The notes beneath the pieces were generated by a model that was not told where the DNA came from, ran no database searches, and saw only the letters and a program-made list of their open reading frames with translations. This document shows, piece by piece, positions 7,882 through 17,436 of a DNA stretch of 64,000 nt. The stretch is from positions 1 through 64,000 of IMG/VR virus record IMGVR_UViG_3300032309_002624, one strand, 5' to 3'. Made by a program: the position numbers and the translations under genes. This DNA is from a virus. Within the stretch, counting starts at the first letter, position 1. Each line of letters opens with the position of its first letter.

Positions 7882-7890
7882 TTATAAATA
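7882..7890 (-). promoter_or_regulatory. Late-promoter-like motif TATTTATAA (minus strand)
   Basis: TTATAAATA on the plus strand, i.e. TATTTATAA in gene orientation, 12 bases before the start codon at 7869, in the 21-base gap after the hub gene. Confidence 0.55.
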
Positions 7891-9426
7891 TCAATTAAGT
7901 CGAATATTTCCGTTGAGTATCTTATTAGCGGCGTTTTGTAATTCAGTCAATATTGATTGAGCTTGGGTTCCGTCTTGTGTAACTTGTACTGGAGGTAACC
8001 CTGGATAGGCGTGAGTGTGAGTAATTAAAAATCTAACAATCAATCCAACTAACTCCAAAAGTTCTTCCCCTCTTACCATACTTGATGTCTTTGGTAAAAA
8101 TTCGTTGGTAAATTTTTCAGGAGTAATACCATATAGGGTATCGTCGAAATTAATTTTTCCTTTACCTGGTATTTGTGAATTGTGTGAAATTAAAAACAAT
8201 ATATCACTACCTAATGCACCATATGAAGATTCTTGATTGACATATCTTTGTTGTGGTGAAATTTTTTTCTTAGGGGTTCTCGGAATACCAACTTTACCTT
8301 TTGAGTAAATTAAACCTGACCCGCCAACCAAGGAAGGGTACAACTTTATCTTCCTGTCTATTGAACTAATATTTCTAACTTCTGCCGATGTTGCAGACGA
8401 ACCAGAAGGACTCGAAGGTTTCAATTTTGAATACATCAATGAATTTGGTCTATAAAAAATTGGGAACTTTGTTGATGAATTATTATCCTCAAAAAGTTTT
8501 ACTCCACTTGTTGTTACATTTTTGTCGTTACAAGTTTTGATGAAATTATTTATAAATCTTATAGTTTCTGTCATTGACAACATAGAAAAATTTTCAACGG
8601 CAACCAAAGTTTTTAAATTGTCTGAGATAACACTATCTCCCGAAATATTTTTAGAATTTACTGATGCATCAGGTTTTAGTTGATATAGATACACATCTCC
8701 TGTAAATTTATCTTGAGTGTTTTCAGGGTTAAGAATAACCCATTCTATAAGATATTTTGTCATGATAACATCTTCTTGTAACTCGTAATAAACTTTTGGT
8801 TCTAAGTTTTGTAAAATACTTTGGAATTTAGAAAGTTGTAAAAACCCTCTTTGTTGATTTGCAACAGGTATTACGTTCGGCTGAAGTTGAGCTCCTTTAA
8901 ATTTTCCCGCTCTAATCAAAACTTCATCTTGTTTGACTATAACATCCGCACTTCCTCTACCCATAATAGCATTATCACCTGGTTGTGGAAAAACTCCCTT
9001 ATGCACTGATTGGTCTGTAAAAGTACCATCTTGGTTTTTAAGCGGCTTAGGGTTTTTGATTTGCATACCCGTACCTGTAAATTTATTACCTCCGTAATAA
9101 AATTCCTTAAAGGTTGCTGTTGGGCTCGAAAAAGTGTTTTGTACGTAATATTGGTTTTGATATTGAAAATCTTTATTAACGAATATTACTTGTACTAATT
9201 CATCAACTTTTGGTACTGAATATACAAAATAAGGTAGAAGCGAGTTAAATACAAATGGGTCTCTTGATGTCCAAATATCTTTTTCCTCATTCCATGGCGG
9301 GTCACTAATACTCTTCAGAATATCATCATAATTGTCAATTAACCTAACTCCCCTGATTCTACCAAGCATCATTGGGTCTTCAATATTCAACACTCTACAC
9401 TGAAAAAATATTGTGTTATTTTCCAT
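7891..9426 (-). CDS. 5: Baseplate hub protein with gp5/VgrG-type OB fold
   Basis: 511 residues. The first 110 residues resemble the OB-fold of T4 gp5 and VgrG: an N-terminal strand with DPMMLGRIRGVRL, then WTSRDPFVFNSLLPYF, then VPKVDELVQVIFVN. In T4 this domain links the hub trimer to the spike. Further on, residues near 135-160 (GVFPQPGDNAIMGRGSADVIVK) match another hub-type segment, and HTHAYPGLPPV near the C terminus is common in phage baseplate spike proteins. No lysozyme domain and no long needle repeat can be seen, so the lytic function must be elsewhere. It overlaps the small gene upstream by 11 bases. Confidence 0.6.
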   Translation of the reverse strand: MENNTIFFQCRVLNIEDPMMLGRIRGVRLIDNYDDILKSISDPPWNEEKDIWTSRDPFVFNSLLPYFVYSVPKVDELVQVIFVNKDFQYQNQYYVQNTFSSPTATFKEFYYGGNKFTGTGMQIKNPKPLKNQDGTFTDQSVHKGVFPQPGDNAIMGRGSADVIVKQDEVLIRAGKFKGAQLQPNVIPVANQQRGFLQLSKFQSILQNLEPKVYYELQEDVIMTKYLIEWVILNPENTQDKFTGDVYLYQLKPDASVNSKNISGDSVISDNLKTLVAVENFSMLSMTETIRFINNFIKTCNDKNVTTSGVKLFEDNNSSTKFPIFYRPNSLMYSKLKPSSPSGSSATSAEVRNISSIDRKIKLYPSLVGGSGLIYSKGKVGIPRTPKKKISPQQRYVNQESSYGALGSDILFLISHNSQIPGKGKINFDDTLYGITPEKFTNEFLPKTSSMVRGEELLELVGLIVRFLITHTHAYPGLPPVQVTQDGTQAQSILTELQNAANKILNGNIRLN

Positions 9427-9628
9427 TATTTCTTTCTTGATACGTTTTTAATACTCTATTGTAGAGTTCTTCCACCTTATCTAAATAAAGTGTACTCTTA
9501 ATTATCGAATCCTTTGTAAATTCGAAATCTGAAGACAGAAGGTCTAAGTATTCAACTAATTTAGTATTAGGTAAATCTTTTAGATTTGTTATCTCATTTA
9601 TAATTTCTTCAAATTTTTCGTCTTTCAT
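9416..9628 (-). CDS. Hypothetical 70-residue protein in baseplate operon
   Basis: An acidic helical protein (MKDEKFEEIINEITNLKDL...). It sits 1 base after the large structural gene upstream and overlaps the hub gene start by 11 bases. The context suggests a small assembly factor or chaperone for the baseplate. No family recognised. Confidence 0.5.
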   Translation of the reverse strand: MKDEKFEEIINEITNLKDLPNTKLVEYLDLLSSDFEFTKDSIIKSTLYLDKVEELYNRVLKTYQERNNGK

Positions 9629-9629
9629 C

Positions 9630-11729
9630 TTATAATTTTTTTCCGAAACCTGGTCCTGAAAGTGTCATAACTTCAACTTTACCGTTTTCCGATTCTTCTT
9701 TATCTAATGCTTTATTAGTAACAAGGTTATATAACAGCATCAAATTTGGTGAACCGTCAGGTAATGTTCCTGTCGGAATACCTAAACCCTGTAATCCTTC
9801 AATTGCGTTTGTTGTTGCTCTTTCTGGTGATGTACCTGGTAACAAACTGGCTAGTGTTAGTAATGGTAATGGTATTTCATTACCTGGTCTTCTTATTATC
9901 TGACCAACTAAATTCAATAGAAGTAAAATATTATCTAAAAGGCTTTTACATTTCCTATAATCATTAATCAATTGTGATACTATTAGTGTTAGTTGTACTA
10001 ACCTTAGAATTATCGTGTATTTCTTAAGAACTTTTGACTTAGCAGCATCTGCAATAATTATGGAAACTAGATTGACTATGTCTTTCTTTAAAATTTCGTA
10101 CAAAACTTTAAGAAACTCTGAATTAACTTTTGATATTACTTGTATTGAAAAAGTTCTATATTTTTTTAGAAAATCCGCACCACTATTGACGATATTACTA
10201 CCTTGTTTTCCAATATCCGCACCTGCATTTCCTATATTAGTTGTTACAGTGTTTGCTGATGCAATAAAAGTGTTAACGCTTGATACCGCTTGGTTATATG
10301 TATAAGTTGCCCCTGACTGAACCACAGATAGTAGTGTGTATAATGGCAGTAAATTTTTTGGAGTAAGAACTCCCGCAGCAACGGCTAATGGTATTTTTTT
10401 AATTACGTTCTTGTCAATCGACGCTTTTACATTTAAGTTTGCAGGACCTGTCAAACTCCAAGCAGGGTTGTTTGATATTGAGTCGATAATAGTTTCTAGT
10501 ACCGCAACCTGTTCTTCTACTGTTGTCCCGCTTTCGGTGTCTCTGAATTCAATTAACTCATCTACTAAAACCTCATAGTCAACAGGTAATTTTATATTAT
10601 CACAATCCACAAACTCCATAATACCGTTTTGGATATTTGATATCTCAACCTCAATATTACGTAAATCAATTTCATTAAATTCAAAAAATGAATCATCGAC
10701 ACCATCCAGTTCCGCAACTTTTGCCACACCACTTACGTCTATTTCTCTTCTATCGTCAAAACATAAACCTAAAACTCTTGCCACAATTAAACTAAACTTA
10801 CTTTGATTATCCAATGCTCCATACCCAACTTGAGCTTGAATATTCATAGCCCCTGAAAGTAAGTTAACAATCTGAGCCCCAACATCTACAGTATCAATTA
10901 ATTTGATTGTACTATAATAATCTGAAATAAATTCACCAACATTATTTGTTAAATTTCCTTGACCGTCTTCTCTATCGACGAGAATGATTCTGTAATAATC
11001 GCCAGTAACACCAAAACTATTTGTTTTTGTGTATTGAATGTCAAAAAGATTTTGTCCTGATTTACCTAAGTAGTTTTTACCATTTATTTGACTAAATGAC
11101 CTATCTTGATTGTCCGATGTCATAAGGTTATATAGTTGTTTGTTCATTGGGAATGGAACTTCACCACCATAAGGCTTAAATTTCGTATCGGCAGATGGGT
11201 CGGGTTTTTCATAATAAACTTTACCGAATTGTGTTTCAGGAGATTGTTTTAGGTTAGAAAAAAAATCTAACGAGTTTACTGGAATATAAATTCCTTCTTG
11301 TTGTGGTCTAAGGGGTAATGGTTGTAGTGATAGGTTTTGCGCAGACACACCATTATAGGTTTGTTCAATTGAACATCCTAACGCCTTAATGGTTTCCTCT
11401 TTCATGATGTTAACCATTTTCGGCTCAATTGTTGCCGCCGCTTCTAAAATTTTTTTTCGTAAATAATTTAAGGTTGCTGAACCGTTACCTTGAGTTTGTC
11501 CTAAGAAACCAAGTAATTGGTCCATAGAATTTGGAGGGTCTTTTTGAAACCTTTTCTGTAAATCCCTTACTTTATCAAGTTGACCTGAAATCTTTGATGT
11601 TGCCTCGGATGACGAATTTGCCAATTTCCCCAAAAAAGATTTTTCAGAAGTTGAAACATCGGCATAGGTCTTGAATGCATCTAATTTACTTGAAATAGAT
11701 TGTTGGGTTGAGTTTAAATCTAACGGCAT
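9630..11729 (-). CDS. Large structural protein, probably baseplate-associated
   Basis: 699 residues. The N-terminal 120 residues are helical (LANSSSEATSKISGQLDKVRDLQ). The middle has beta-type segments with a FGVTGDYYRIILVDRED strand. Residues 440-640 hold hydrophobic helices (KIPLAVAAGVLTPKNLLPLYTLLSVVQ and NILLLLNLVGQII), which could interact with a membrane or pack as a tape-like bundle. I do not recognise a T4 homologue. Its place between the 122-residue gene and the hub gene suggests a baseplate component or a protein that crosses the envelope with the tail tip. Confidence 0.5.
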   Translation of the reverse strand: MPLDLNSTQQSISSKLDAFKTYADVSTSEKSFLGKLANSSSEATSKISGQLDKVRDLQKRFQKDPPNSMDQLLGFLGQTQGNGSATLNYLRKKILEAAATIEPKMVNIMKEETIKALGCSIEQTYNGVSAQNLSLQPLPLRPQQEGIYIPVNSLDFFSNLKQSPETQFGKVYYEKPDPSADTKFKPYGGEVPFPMNKQLYNLMTSDNQDRSFSQINGKNYLGKSGQNLFDIQYTKTNSFGVTGDYYRIILVDREDGQGNLTNNVGEFISDYYSTIKLIDTVDVGAQIVNLLSGAMNIQAQVGYGALDNQSKFSLIVARVLGLCFDDRREIDVSGVAKVAELDGVDDSFFEFNEIDLRNIEVEISNIQNGIMEFVDCDNIKLPVDYEVLVDELIEFRDTESGTTVEEQVAVLETIIDSISNNPAWSLTGPANLNVKASIDKNVIKKIPLAVAAGVLTPKNLLPLYTLLSVVQSGATYTYNQAVSSVNTFIASANTVTTNIGNAGADIGKQGSNIVNSGADFLKKYRTFSIQVISKVNSEFLKVLYEILKKDIVNLVSIIIADAAKSKVLKKYTIILRLVQLTLIVSQLINDYRKCKSLLDNILLLLNLVGQIIRRPGNEIPLPLLTLASLLPGTSPERATTNAIEGLQGLGIPTGTLPDGSPNLMLLYNLVTNKALDKEESENGKVEVMTLSGPGFGKKL

Positions 11730-11731
11730 AC

Positions 11732-12100
11732 TTATTTCATTTTATATGATTCCTCGTCATTGGAAACATCTCTTTCAATAAGGTTCTGTATTAAATCGTC
11801 GTCTAAATCTGCAAGTGAAAATGACTCTTCTTTGTTGTTGTTTGATTTTTCCCAAATACCTGATTGAAGTTTAGATAAACTAATCTTCTTCTCAACGCAA
11901 TCATTTACAATCTTTTGTTGTTTTTCAATAACAGGACCTATAGTTGTCATATCCTCAGGGTCCTTCAGCATTGATAACATCTTATTTTGAATTCTGATTG
12001 CAGTCTGTCTTTGCTCAACAAGTTCATTATAGATTTCTTGCATGAGAGATAATATTGAATCTTTTGTGAAATTAATTTCTTTTCTCTGTGGTCTCGGCAT
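11732..12100 (-). CDS. Hypothetical coiled-coil protein heading the baseplate operon
   Basis: 122 residues, charged and almost entirely helical, with heptad-like spacing (SLMQEIYNELVEQRQTAIRIQNKML). It is the first gene after the TATTTATAG motif at 12103-12111, which ends 2 bases before the start codon. Two bases separate it from the 699-residue structural gene. Likely a small structural or assembly protein. No family recognised. Confidence 0.5.
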   Translation of the reverse strand: MPRPQRKEINFTKDSILSLMQEIYNELVEQRQTAIRIQNKMLSMLKDPEDMTTIGPVIEKQQKIVNDCVEKKISLSKLQSGIWEKSNNNKEESFSLADLDDDLIQNLIERDVSNDEESYKMK

Positions 12101-12102
12101 AT

Positions 12103-12111
12103 CTATAAATA
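12103..12111 (-). promoter_or_regulatory. Late-promoter-like motif TATTTATAG (minus strand)
   Basis: CTATAAATA on the plus strand. In gene orientation TATTTATAG ends 2 bases before the ATG at 12100. It separates the sigma-factor gene from the baseplate genes, marking a likely switch to late transcription. Confidence 0.55.
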
Positions 12112-12119
12112 CTTTTTTG

Positions 12120-12866
12120 TTAGTTTTTCATTCTTACTTGAATAACTCCATACAATTTTTTGAATCTTTTGATAGAACTACGTATTTCTTTGGTACTTAA
12201 GTTTGTCATTTCTCTTAATGAAAGAAGAATAACATTTTTGTTAAATTTATTATTATCTGCACCAGAAAATATTTTTTCGTAGTTATCAAATAAATCAATT
12301 AAGGCATACCCAAGCTTTGTTTCGTTTTCGTTCAATTGTTCAGAATCGATAAAATCTTTGAGTTCTTTTAAATACTCATTGATTATTGCATCTGTTTCGA
12401 CAATATCGTCATCGATTCTATATGACATATCAGCCCTTTCTTCTAAGCTAGAAGATATATCTTCGTATGATATTTTTCTATTGGTTTCTTTTTGGTCTTT
12501 GATGATTTGACCCATCAAATAGTTTTTACAAATAGTACCAAAGTAAGAATAAGCCTTTTTGTTCTTGTCTGGTTTGAACTTATCGACTTTTGTCATTAAA
12601 AAGGAATGAGTATCTGTATGAATTTCTTCAAAATCCATATCCTTTCTATATAATTTATATCGCCTAATGATAGATGAAATCATCTTATCAAGAGGAGCCT
12701 TTAAAAATTCGTTATAAATCTTATTTTTTTCGTATGATGTTTCGGCAATAAGAAAATTTCTAACAGCCTCCTCTTCTCTTACATCAAAATAATTTAAATT
12801 GACCGCCTTTCTTCCTCTTTTTTTAGATAAAACATCTTCTGTTGTGGCAGAGAGTGTTTCTTGCAT
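12120..12866 (-). CDS. 55: gp55-like late-transcription sigma factor
   Basis: 248 residues, longer than T4 gp55 (about 185). The central part fits sigma region 2: residues 79-117 hold FEEIHTDTHSFLMTKVDKFKPD and then KAYSYFGTICKNYLMGQII, the pattern of gp55 and ECF factors (open-promoter and -10 recognition). The C-terminal 60 residues could be a short region-4-like helix bundle ending in basic residues. T4 gp55 directs host polymerase to late promoters with the sliding clamp as co-activator. It is translationally coupled (no gap) to the upstream glycosyltransferase and lies immediately before the first late-type operon. Confidence 0.72.
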   Translation of the reverse strand: MQETLSATTEDVLSKKRGRKAVNLNYFDVREEEAVRNFLIAETSYEKNKIYNEFLKAPLDKMISSIIRRYKLYRKDMDFEEIHTDTHSFLMTKVDKFKPDKNKKAYSYFGTICKNYLMGQIIKDQKETNRKISYEDISSSLEERADMSYRIDDDIVETDAIINEYLKELKDFIDSEQLNENETKLGYALIDLFDNYEKIFSGADNNKFNKNVILLSLREMTNLSTKEIRSSIKRFKKLYGVIQVRMKN

Positions 12867-13673
12867 TTATGCATTTTCAGATTGATATTTTATGACTCTA
12901 TCGTCTGTGAAGAAATATTCTCTTTTCGCTGTTTGAATCCAAAATTTAACCTCGTCTTCAACCATTTTACTTTCTCCGAACTTATAATTCCAGAAAATAG
13001 AACCTTCTCTTAAGTTAACGTGCTTGTAGCCAAGTCGAGGAATTGTCATGATTGATACTGAATTGTATGATAATCTTAGTAAAAATTCATAAATAAATGT
13101 TAGTTTGATTGACGGTTTGAATCCACCAAAATCTTCGATTATTGATTTTTTAAATACGGAACCAGCAGTTTGAAAATTTTGATATTCTTGTAAAGTTTCA
13201 TTTGTTAACATTCCCATTTCTTGTGAGAAATTTGCTGCGAATGTTGCCTCATTTGTGAATCCTGCGAACATACCTTTTTCATCTGTTTCTACCACAACAG
13301 GTAAGAACATTTGTACTTCAGGATATGATTCAACATACTTCTGAACATTTTTAAACCAAATTGATGAGTATTCATCGTCGAATTCGAAAAGGGAAACCCA
13401 CGTACCTTTTGCATTTTTAATACCGTAATTTACTTGGTCGGCGTAATTAGGGTCTTTATCCCATAACAATTTTGTAACATTTAAATCTCCAAAATCGTAA
13501 GATTCTAAATGTTCAATCAAAGATTGTTCTTTAGTATGGACGATTACCAATTCCTCAAATTTGATTTGTTGGTTTTTTAAAGACATAATTGCCTTTTCAA
13601 AGTATTCGTTAAAATCTTTTGCCTTAGATGATTTAACTGGTAGTATTACTGATAATGATAATGTATTGCTCAT
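12867..13673 (-). CDS. Family 2-type glycosyltransferase
   Basis: 268 residues with a GT-A fold. The N terminus (LSVILPVKSSKAKDFNEYFEKAI) and LKNQ...ELVIVH match the nucleotide-binding start of GT2 enzymes, and FEFDDEYSS is the metal-binding DxD-like site. The acceptor half has QTAGSVFKKSIIEDFGGF. Donor and acceptor cannot be told. It is co-directional with the GT-B enzyme at 13675 (1-base gap) and lies directly before the sigma-factor gene. Confidence 0.72.
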   Translation of the reverse strand: MSNTLSLSVILPVKSSKAKDFNEYFEKAIMSLKNQQIKFEELVIVHTKEQSLIEHLESYDFGDLNVTKLLWDKDPNYADQVNYGIKNAKGTWVSLFEFDDEYSSIWFKNVQKYVESYPEVQMFLPVVVETDEKGMFAGFTNEATFAANFSQEMGMLTNETLQEYQNFQTAGSVFKKSIIEDFGGFKPSIKLTFIYEFLLRLSYNSVSIMTIPRLGYKHVNLREGSIFWNYKFGESKMVEDEVKFWIQTAKREYFFTDDRVIKYQSENA

Positions 13674-13674
13674 A

Positions 13675-14727
13675 TTATTCTTCTGTTTTAGAAATTTGAT
13701 TTTCGAATGAGTCCGCTCTATTTTTCAAATACCCTTCGAATAATGAAACGATTGATAACTCAAATTTTTGTTTATCCGAATATCGGTCAACTGTGGTTTT
13801 CATTTTATCGAAAATAACAGGGTCGATATTGTCTTCCAACCAATTTTGTACGTAATCCGCAACAACATCGGCAAGTAATGTTTCGTCTGTAATCCATATA
13901 CCATTATCCTCTGTCATCCAATCAGGTGAGAGATTAGGTACTTTACCGATTACAGGAACATTTGACTTCATCGACTCTAATGGGAATGTACCGAATGCAC
14001 TGTCATCATCAATCCAAACACTTATAAAACAATCTCTAAGTGAATTAGCGAATTCTTTTTCTGAAAGACCTCTCAGGTCTCTGAATGTGAACCACCTATA
14101 TTGTGGAAATTTTAAATAGAAAGTTTTGATTAAGTTAACGGTATCACTCTGTTCTTTTGAGTGGACTCCAATAATTGGCATAGGAGGGGTTGATTTAGGT
14201 GTGAACTCTTCACTAATCAAAGGTTCAACAATATCATATGATATTTGCCTCATAACTCTCTCAATATACTCTTTTTGTTTGTTAGATGTTGTTATACACT
14301 TCAAAAATCCGAATTGATTCCATGTCTGACCTGGTTGTAATGTCTCTAACATATGAGCATATTGTTGGGTCAAAACTATTTTAGCACAAGGTAGTTGTTT
14401 TACTTGGTCCATCACGAATCCAAAAATTTCAGGGACAACTAAAAAATCTTCTGGTGAAATTTCCAAGTTTTGACCTTCAATTGCTTTATGAGGTAATGAC
14501 ATATACTCCTCATCTAACCACGCAATTACACCAGCATAATCCGCTTTTTCGTGTAAGATGATTGGATTAAATCCGTTGTCCTTTAATGTTTTTGCCATTT
14601 GATATATGAGCCTAACAGAAGCCTTGGCGTTACCCTTAGTATCTTGAACTAAAAAATATATTCTGGCTTGTTTGTCCCTCAATATATTGATGGATTGTTT
14701 TACTTTTTCCTGTAATTGATTTTCCAT
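13675..14727 (-). CDS. GT-B fold glycosyltransferase
   Basis: 350 residues. The N-terminal half has the acceptor-domain start ARIYFLVQDTKGNAKASVRLIYQMA. The C-terminal half carries the donor site FGTFPLESMKSNVPVIG, the usual GT4-type E-x7-E region, followed by a C-terminal helix crossing back. Likely a retaining enzyme. Substrates are unknown. It is part of the minus-strand sugar operon. Confidence 0.68.
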   Translation of the reverse strand: MENQLQEKVKQSINILRDKQARIYFLVQDTKGNAKASVRLIYQMAKTLKDNGFNPIILHEKADYAGVIAWLDEEYMSLPHKAIEGQNLEISPEDFLVVPEIFGFVMDQVKQLPCAKIVLTQQYAHMLETLQPGQTWNQFGFLKCITTSNKQKEYIERVMRQISYDIVEPLISEEFTPKSTPPMPIIGVHSKEQSDTVNLIKTFYLKFPQYRWFTFRDLRGLSEKEFANSLRDCFISVWIDDDSAFGTFPLESMKSNVPVIGKVPNLSPDWMTEDNGIWITDETLLADVVADYVQNWLEDNIDPVIFDKMKTTVDRYSDKQKFELSIVSLFEGYLKNRADSFENQISKTEE

Positions 14728-14728
14728 A

Positions 14729-15013
14729 TTAATAATGATTGATTAATTTTTTATTTAATAAACTATTAAATGCAATTCTAAACGGAATACTTGTATTGGA
14801 ATTTGACTTCATTCCAAGTTTTTCGTCCATAATTTCTTGTTCGGTCAAAATAGTTTCTAATAACATTTTAACCATTTCAAATTTAATAATGTTGATTCTC
14901 GTTTCTGTTGTACCTGTAGATGATTCGGTTGAATTTTCGTCTTGACCCATATCAAGATAATCTTCAATTTTATCCAAATCAATGAAATAATTCTCTCCTA
15001 AAACTGGTATCAT
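14729..15013 (-). CDS. Hypothetical 94-residue protein
   Basis: A short protein starting MIPVLGENYFIDLDKIEDYLDMG, with a Ser/Thr-rich loop and a helical second half (IKFEMVKMLLETIL). It overlaps the start of its neighbour at 15010 by 4 bases, so they are translationally coupled. No family recognised. Confidence 0.5.
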   Translation of the reverse strand: MIPVLGENYFIDLDKIEDYLDMGQDENSTESSTGTTETRINIIKFEMVKMLLETILTEQEIMDEKLGMKSNSNTSIPFRIAFNSLLNKKLINHY

Positions 15014-15603
15014 AGTATCTCTTGTATTTTTGTTTTGAGTTCTTTCAAACTCGATATGTTGTGTTCAGTATCAATATTTCCGTTATATGTGGTATTGAAT
15101 TTAATCACAATTTTATTTTTTGGATGGTTTAATAATAGGTTAGGATTTGCAGTAAGTAAAACGTCTACAGATTCCCACAGAGAATTTATTGTACTTTCAC
15201 TATAAAACTTTACCGCCTCAACTAAACAACCAAATTTTGATATGAAGAATAGGGACGCTGGTTTTGATTTGCCTATTTCATCGGAAACTATAAGAATATC
15301 GTGTTCGTCTCTCATATCCAAGTAGAATTCATTGAAATCCAATAATCCCGAAGGTTCTACAGAACCCGCGTGACCGAATATTTCCATAGTATGTTCTTTA
15401 TATAAAAAATCATACAACTCATCCTCATTTTTAAATTTCAAATGTTTTGCAATATCTAATGAATTTAAATCCGATAACACCTCGTATTTAAAGTCATCAT
15501 CCCCTTCGTCAAAAGGATTGTTGATGTACCACTTTTCATACTCCTGTTGTATTTTTTTTAGAGTGTCTCTGAGTACTCCATTTATTTCTATTGCTATTTT
15601 CAT
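15010..15603 (-). CDS. HAD-like protein with degenerate active site
   Basis: 197 residues. The layout follows small HAD phosphatases: an N-terminal motif I position, ILIVSDEIGKSKPASLFFISK for motif II and the lysine, and DVLLTANPNLL for motif III. The catalytic DxDG is replaced by E6-I-N8-G9, so ordinary phosphatase activity is unlikely. It may be a binding or regulatory protein. It overlaps PhoH by 4 bases upstream and the 94-residue gene by 4 bases downstream. Confidence 0.55.
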   Translation of the reverse strand: MKIAIEINGVLRDTLKKIQQEYEKWYINNPFDEGDDDFKYEVLSDLNSLDIAKHLKFKNEDELYDFLYKEHTMEIFGHAGSVEPSGLLDFNEFYLDMRDEHDILIVSDEIGKSKPASLFFISKFGCLVEAVKFYSESTINSLWESVDVLLTANPNLLLNHPKNKIVIKFNTTYNGNIDTEHNISSLKELKTKIQEIL

Positions 15604-16334
15604 TCTTCGTATCTTTCTAATATGTCTGATATTAATGGATTTCTTACAATATCTGTTGGTTTAAATTCAAATACCCCAATGTCATTCATATTTTGAAACT
15701 TTTTCAATGCATCCCAAAGACCTGTTTGAGTTTTGTCTTTGTGTCTGTCAAATTGTTCCAAGTCACCTGAAATAAAAAATTTGGAATTAAAACCAATTCT
15801 CGTTAGTAATAATTTCATTTGACTTGGTGTAGAATTCTGTGCCTCTTCGAATATTAGAATTGAATTATCAATATTCATTCCTCTCATATATGCCAAAGCA
15901 AATACCTCAATCGCCTCAATTTCTTTTAATTTTTCACGGGACTCTTTTCCTATTATTTTATTTAAAAGATAGTAAGATGGAAAGATATATGGGTCTAATT
16001 TTTCTTCGACACCACCAGGTAAACTACCTAATTTTTCTTCCGCTTCTACTGCTGGTCTGACAATTATTATTTTTTCGTATGGTGTGGTTGGGTCTGATAA
16101 TAAATCGACAGCACATTTCATTGCTATATAACTTTTACCAACACCCGCAGGTCCAGAACATATTGTTATTTGGTTTGTAGATAATTTATCGTAATATTCT
16201 TTTTGACTATCTGATAAAAATTTTTCTTTAGTTTTTCTTTTTATGATTGAACAGATTTGTTGTTTCTTATTTCTCATAGGAACCTCATCGTTCGATAAAG
16301 TTGCTGTAGGTCTCGGTTTTGTTAATTTACCCAT
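15600..16334 (-). CDS. phoH: PhoH-like ATPase
   Basis: 244 residues, the usual size for phage PhoH. Walker A is GPAGVGKS at residues 61-68 and Walker B is ILIFEEAQ at 159-166. The segment FISGDLEQFD near 187-195 is the characteristic PhoH sensor region. PhoH proteins are P-loop ATPases related to RNA helicases and are common in marine and freshwater T4-like phages. Their role in infection is unsettled. It lies 6 bases downstream of the epimerase gene and overlaps the HAD-like gene by 4 bases. Confidence 0.9.
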   Translation of the reverse strand: MGKLTKPRPTATLSNDEVPMRNKKQQICSIIKRKTKEKFLSDSQKEYYDKLSTNQITICSGPAGVGKSYIAMKCAVDLLSDPTTPYEKIIIVRPAVEAEEKLGSLPGGVEEKLDPYIFPSYYLLNKIIGKESREKLKEIEAIEVFALAYMRGMNIDNSILIFEEAQNSTPSQMKLLLTRIGFNSKFFISGDLEQFDRHKDKTQTGLWDALKKFQNMNDIGVFEFKPTDIVRNPLISDILERYEE

Positions 16335-16340
16335 TTTTAG

Positions 16341-17432
16341 TTATTTAATTTTATGTCTTTCAACACTACCAATTTCTCTTTTGAAAATTGTTTCTCCATC
16401 AGGACTTTCATAAATCCATTTGGTTTCCAATTCTTTTTTGTCAACCTGTGCCTTAATCCATTGGTATGTTTTTTTAAGTCCGATTGAAAGTGGTTGACTA
16501 ACTTCCCATCCGATTTTTTCTCTATATAATTTGTTATCTGAATTTCTACCTTGAACGCCTAAAGGACATTTGAATCCGTACTTCTGAACAAATTCTTCCC
16601 CATCAATATTTTTGATGTTAATATCTTTTTCTGATATTGCAATTGCCATTGAAGCAAGTTGATTAATGGTTACCATCTCCTCACTACCAATGTTAACAGG
16701 TCCTGTAAATTCTGACTCCATTAATCTCAATACAGCTTCAACACATTCATCCACATATAAGAAAGAACGAGTTTGCATTCCTGTACCCCAAACTTCGATT
16801 TCACCTCCGTTTGATGTTTCTGCTGCTTTTCTACACATCGCAGCTGGTGATTTTTCTCTACCACCAATCCATGTACCTTGTGGGCCAAAAATGTTGTGGA
16901 ATCTTGCTACTCTAACATTTAAACCATAATTTCTGTGGAATGCCAAGAATAATCTTTCTGAAAATAGTTTTTCCCATCCGTATTCAGAATCAGGATTTGC
17001 GGGATATGCTGACGATTCTTCACAGTTTGGATTTTCAGGGTCCAACTGATTGTGTTCAGGATACATACAAGCAGATGATGAGTAGAATACCTTACCAACT
17101 TTTTTCTTAACACACTCTCTTGCGACGTTAAGGTTGATTGTTGCTGAGTTGTACATAACATCCGCATCGTGTTCTCCAGTAAAGATGTACAATGCACCAC
17201 CCATGTCGGCAGCTAATTGATATACTTCATCAACACCTTCTTCAATAACAAGCTCAACAACCTTTGGGTCTGTCAAATCCCCCAAGATAAATTCATGACA
17301 AATTTCATCTTGGAAAAAGTATTCGTGTTTTTTTATATCACAAACTCTAACGTGATTTCCTTCTTCTTTTAATCTTTTGGCAAGGTGTCCACCTATGAAT
17401 CCTCCTCCGCCCAATACTACTATTTTTTTCAT
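16341..17432 (-). CDS. GDP-mannose 3,5-epimerase-like SDR enzyme
   Basis: 363 residues of the extended short-chain dehydrogenase family. The NAD site is GGGGFIGG (8-15). The active-site features are SSSACMYP (118-125) and Y151-x3-K155. Motifs typical of plant GDP-mannose 3,5-epimerase are present: RFHNIFGPQGTW, GGREKSPAAMCRKA, QTRSFLYVDECVEAVLRL, PVNIGSEEMVT and GRNSDNKL. The family converts GDP-D-mannose to GDP-L-galactose (and GDP-L-gulose). In this operon it could supply an L-sugar donor for the fucosyltransferase-like enzymes at 26584 and 27390. A related GDP- or UDP-sugar epimerase remains possible. Confidence 0.78.
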   Translation of the reverse strand: MKKIVVLGGGGFIGGHLAKRLKEEGNHVRVCDIKKHEYFFQDEICHEFILGDLTDPKVVELVIEEGVDEVYQLAADMGGALYIFTGEHDADVMYNSATINLNVARECVKKKVGKVFYSSSACMYPEHNQLDPENPNCEESSAYPANPDSEYGWEKLFSERLFLAFHRNYGLNVRVARFHNIFGPQGTWIGGREKSPAAMCRKAAETSNGGEIEVWGTGMQTRSFLYVDECVEAVLRLMESEFTGPVNIGSEEMVTINQLASMAIAISEKDINIKNIDGEEFVQKYGFKCPLGVQGRNSDNKLYREKIGWEVSQPLSIGLKKTYQWIKAQVDKKELETKWIYESPDGETIFKREIGSVERHKIK

Positions 17433-17436
17433 TTTT

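Noticed and set aside
16666-16929. Plus-strand frames inside the sugar operon
   Set aside because: Each lies opposite a well-recognised enzyme gene and lacks start context or homology.
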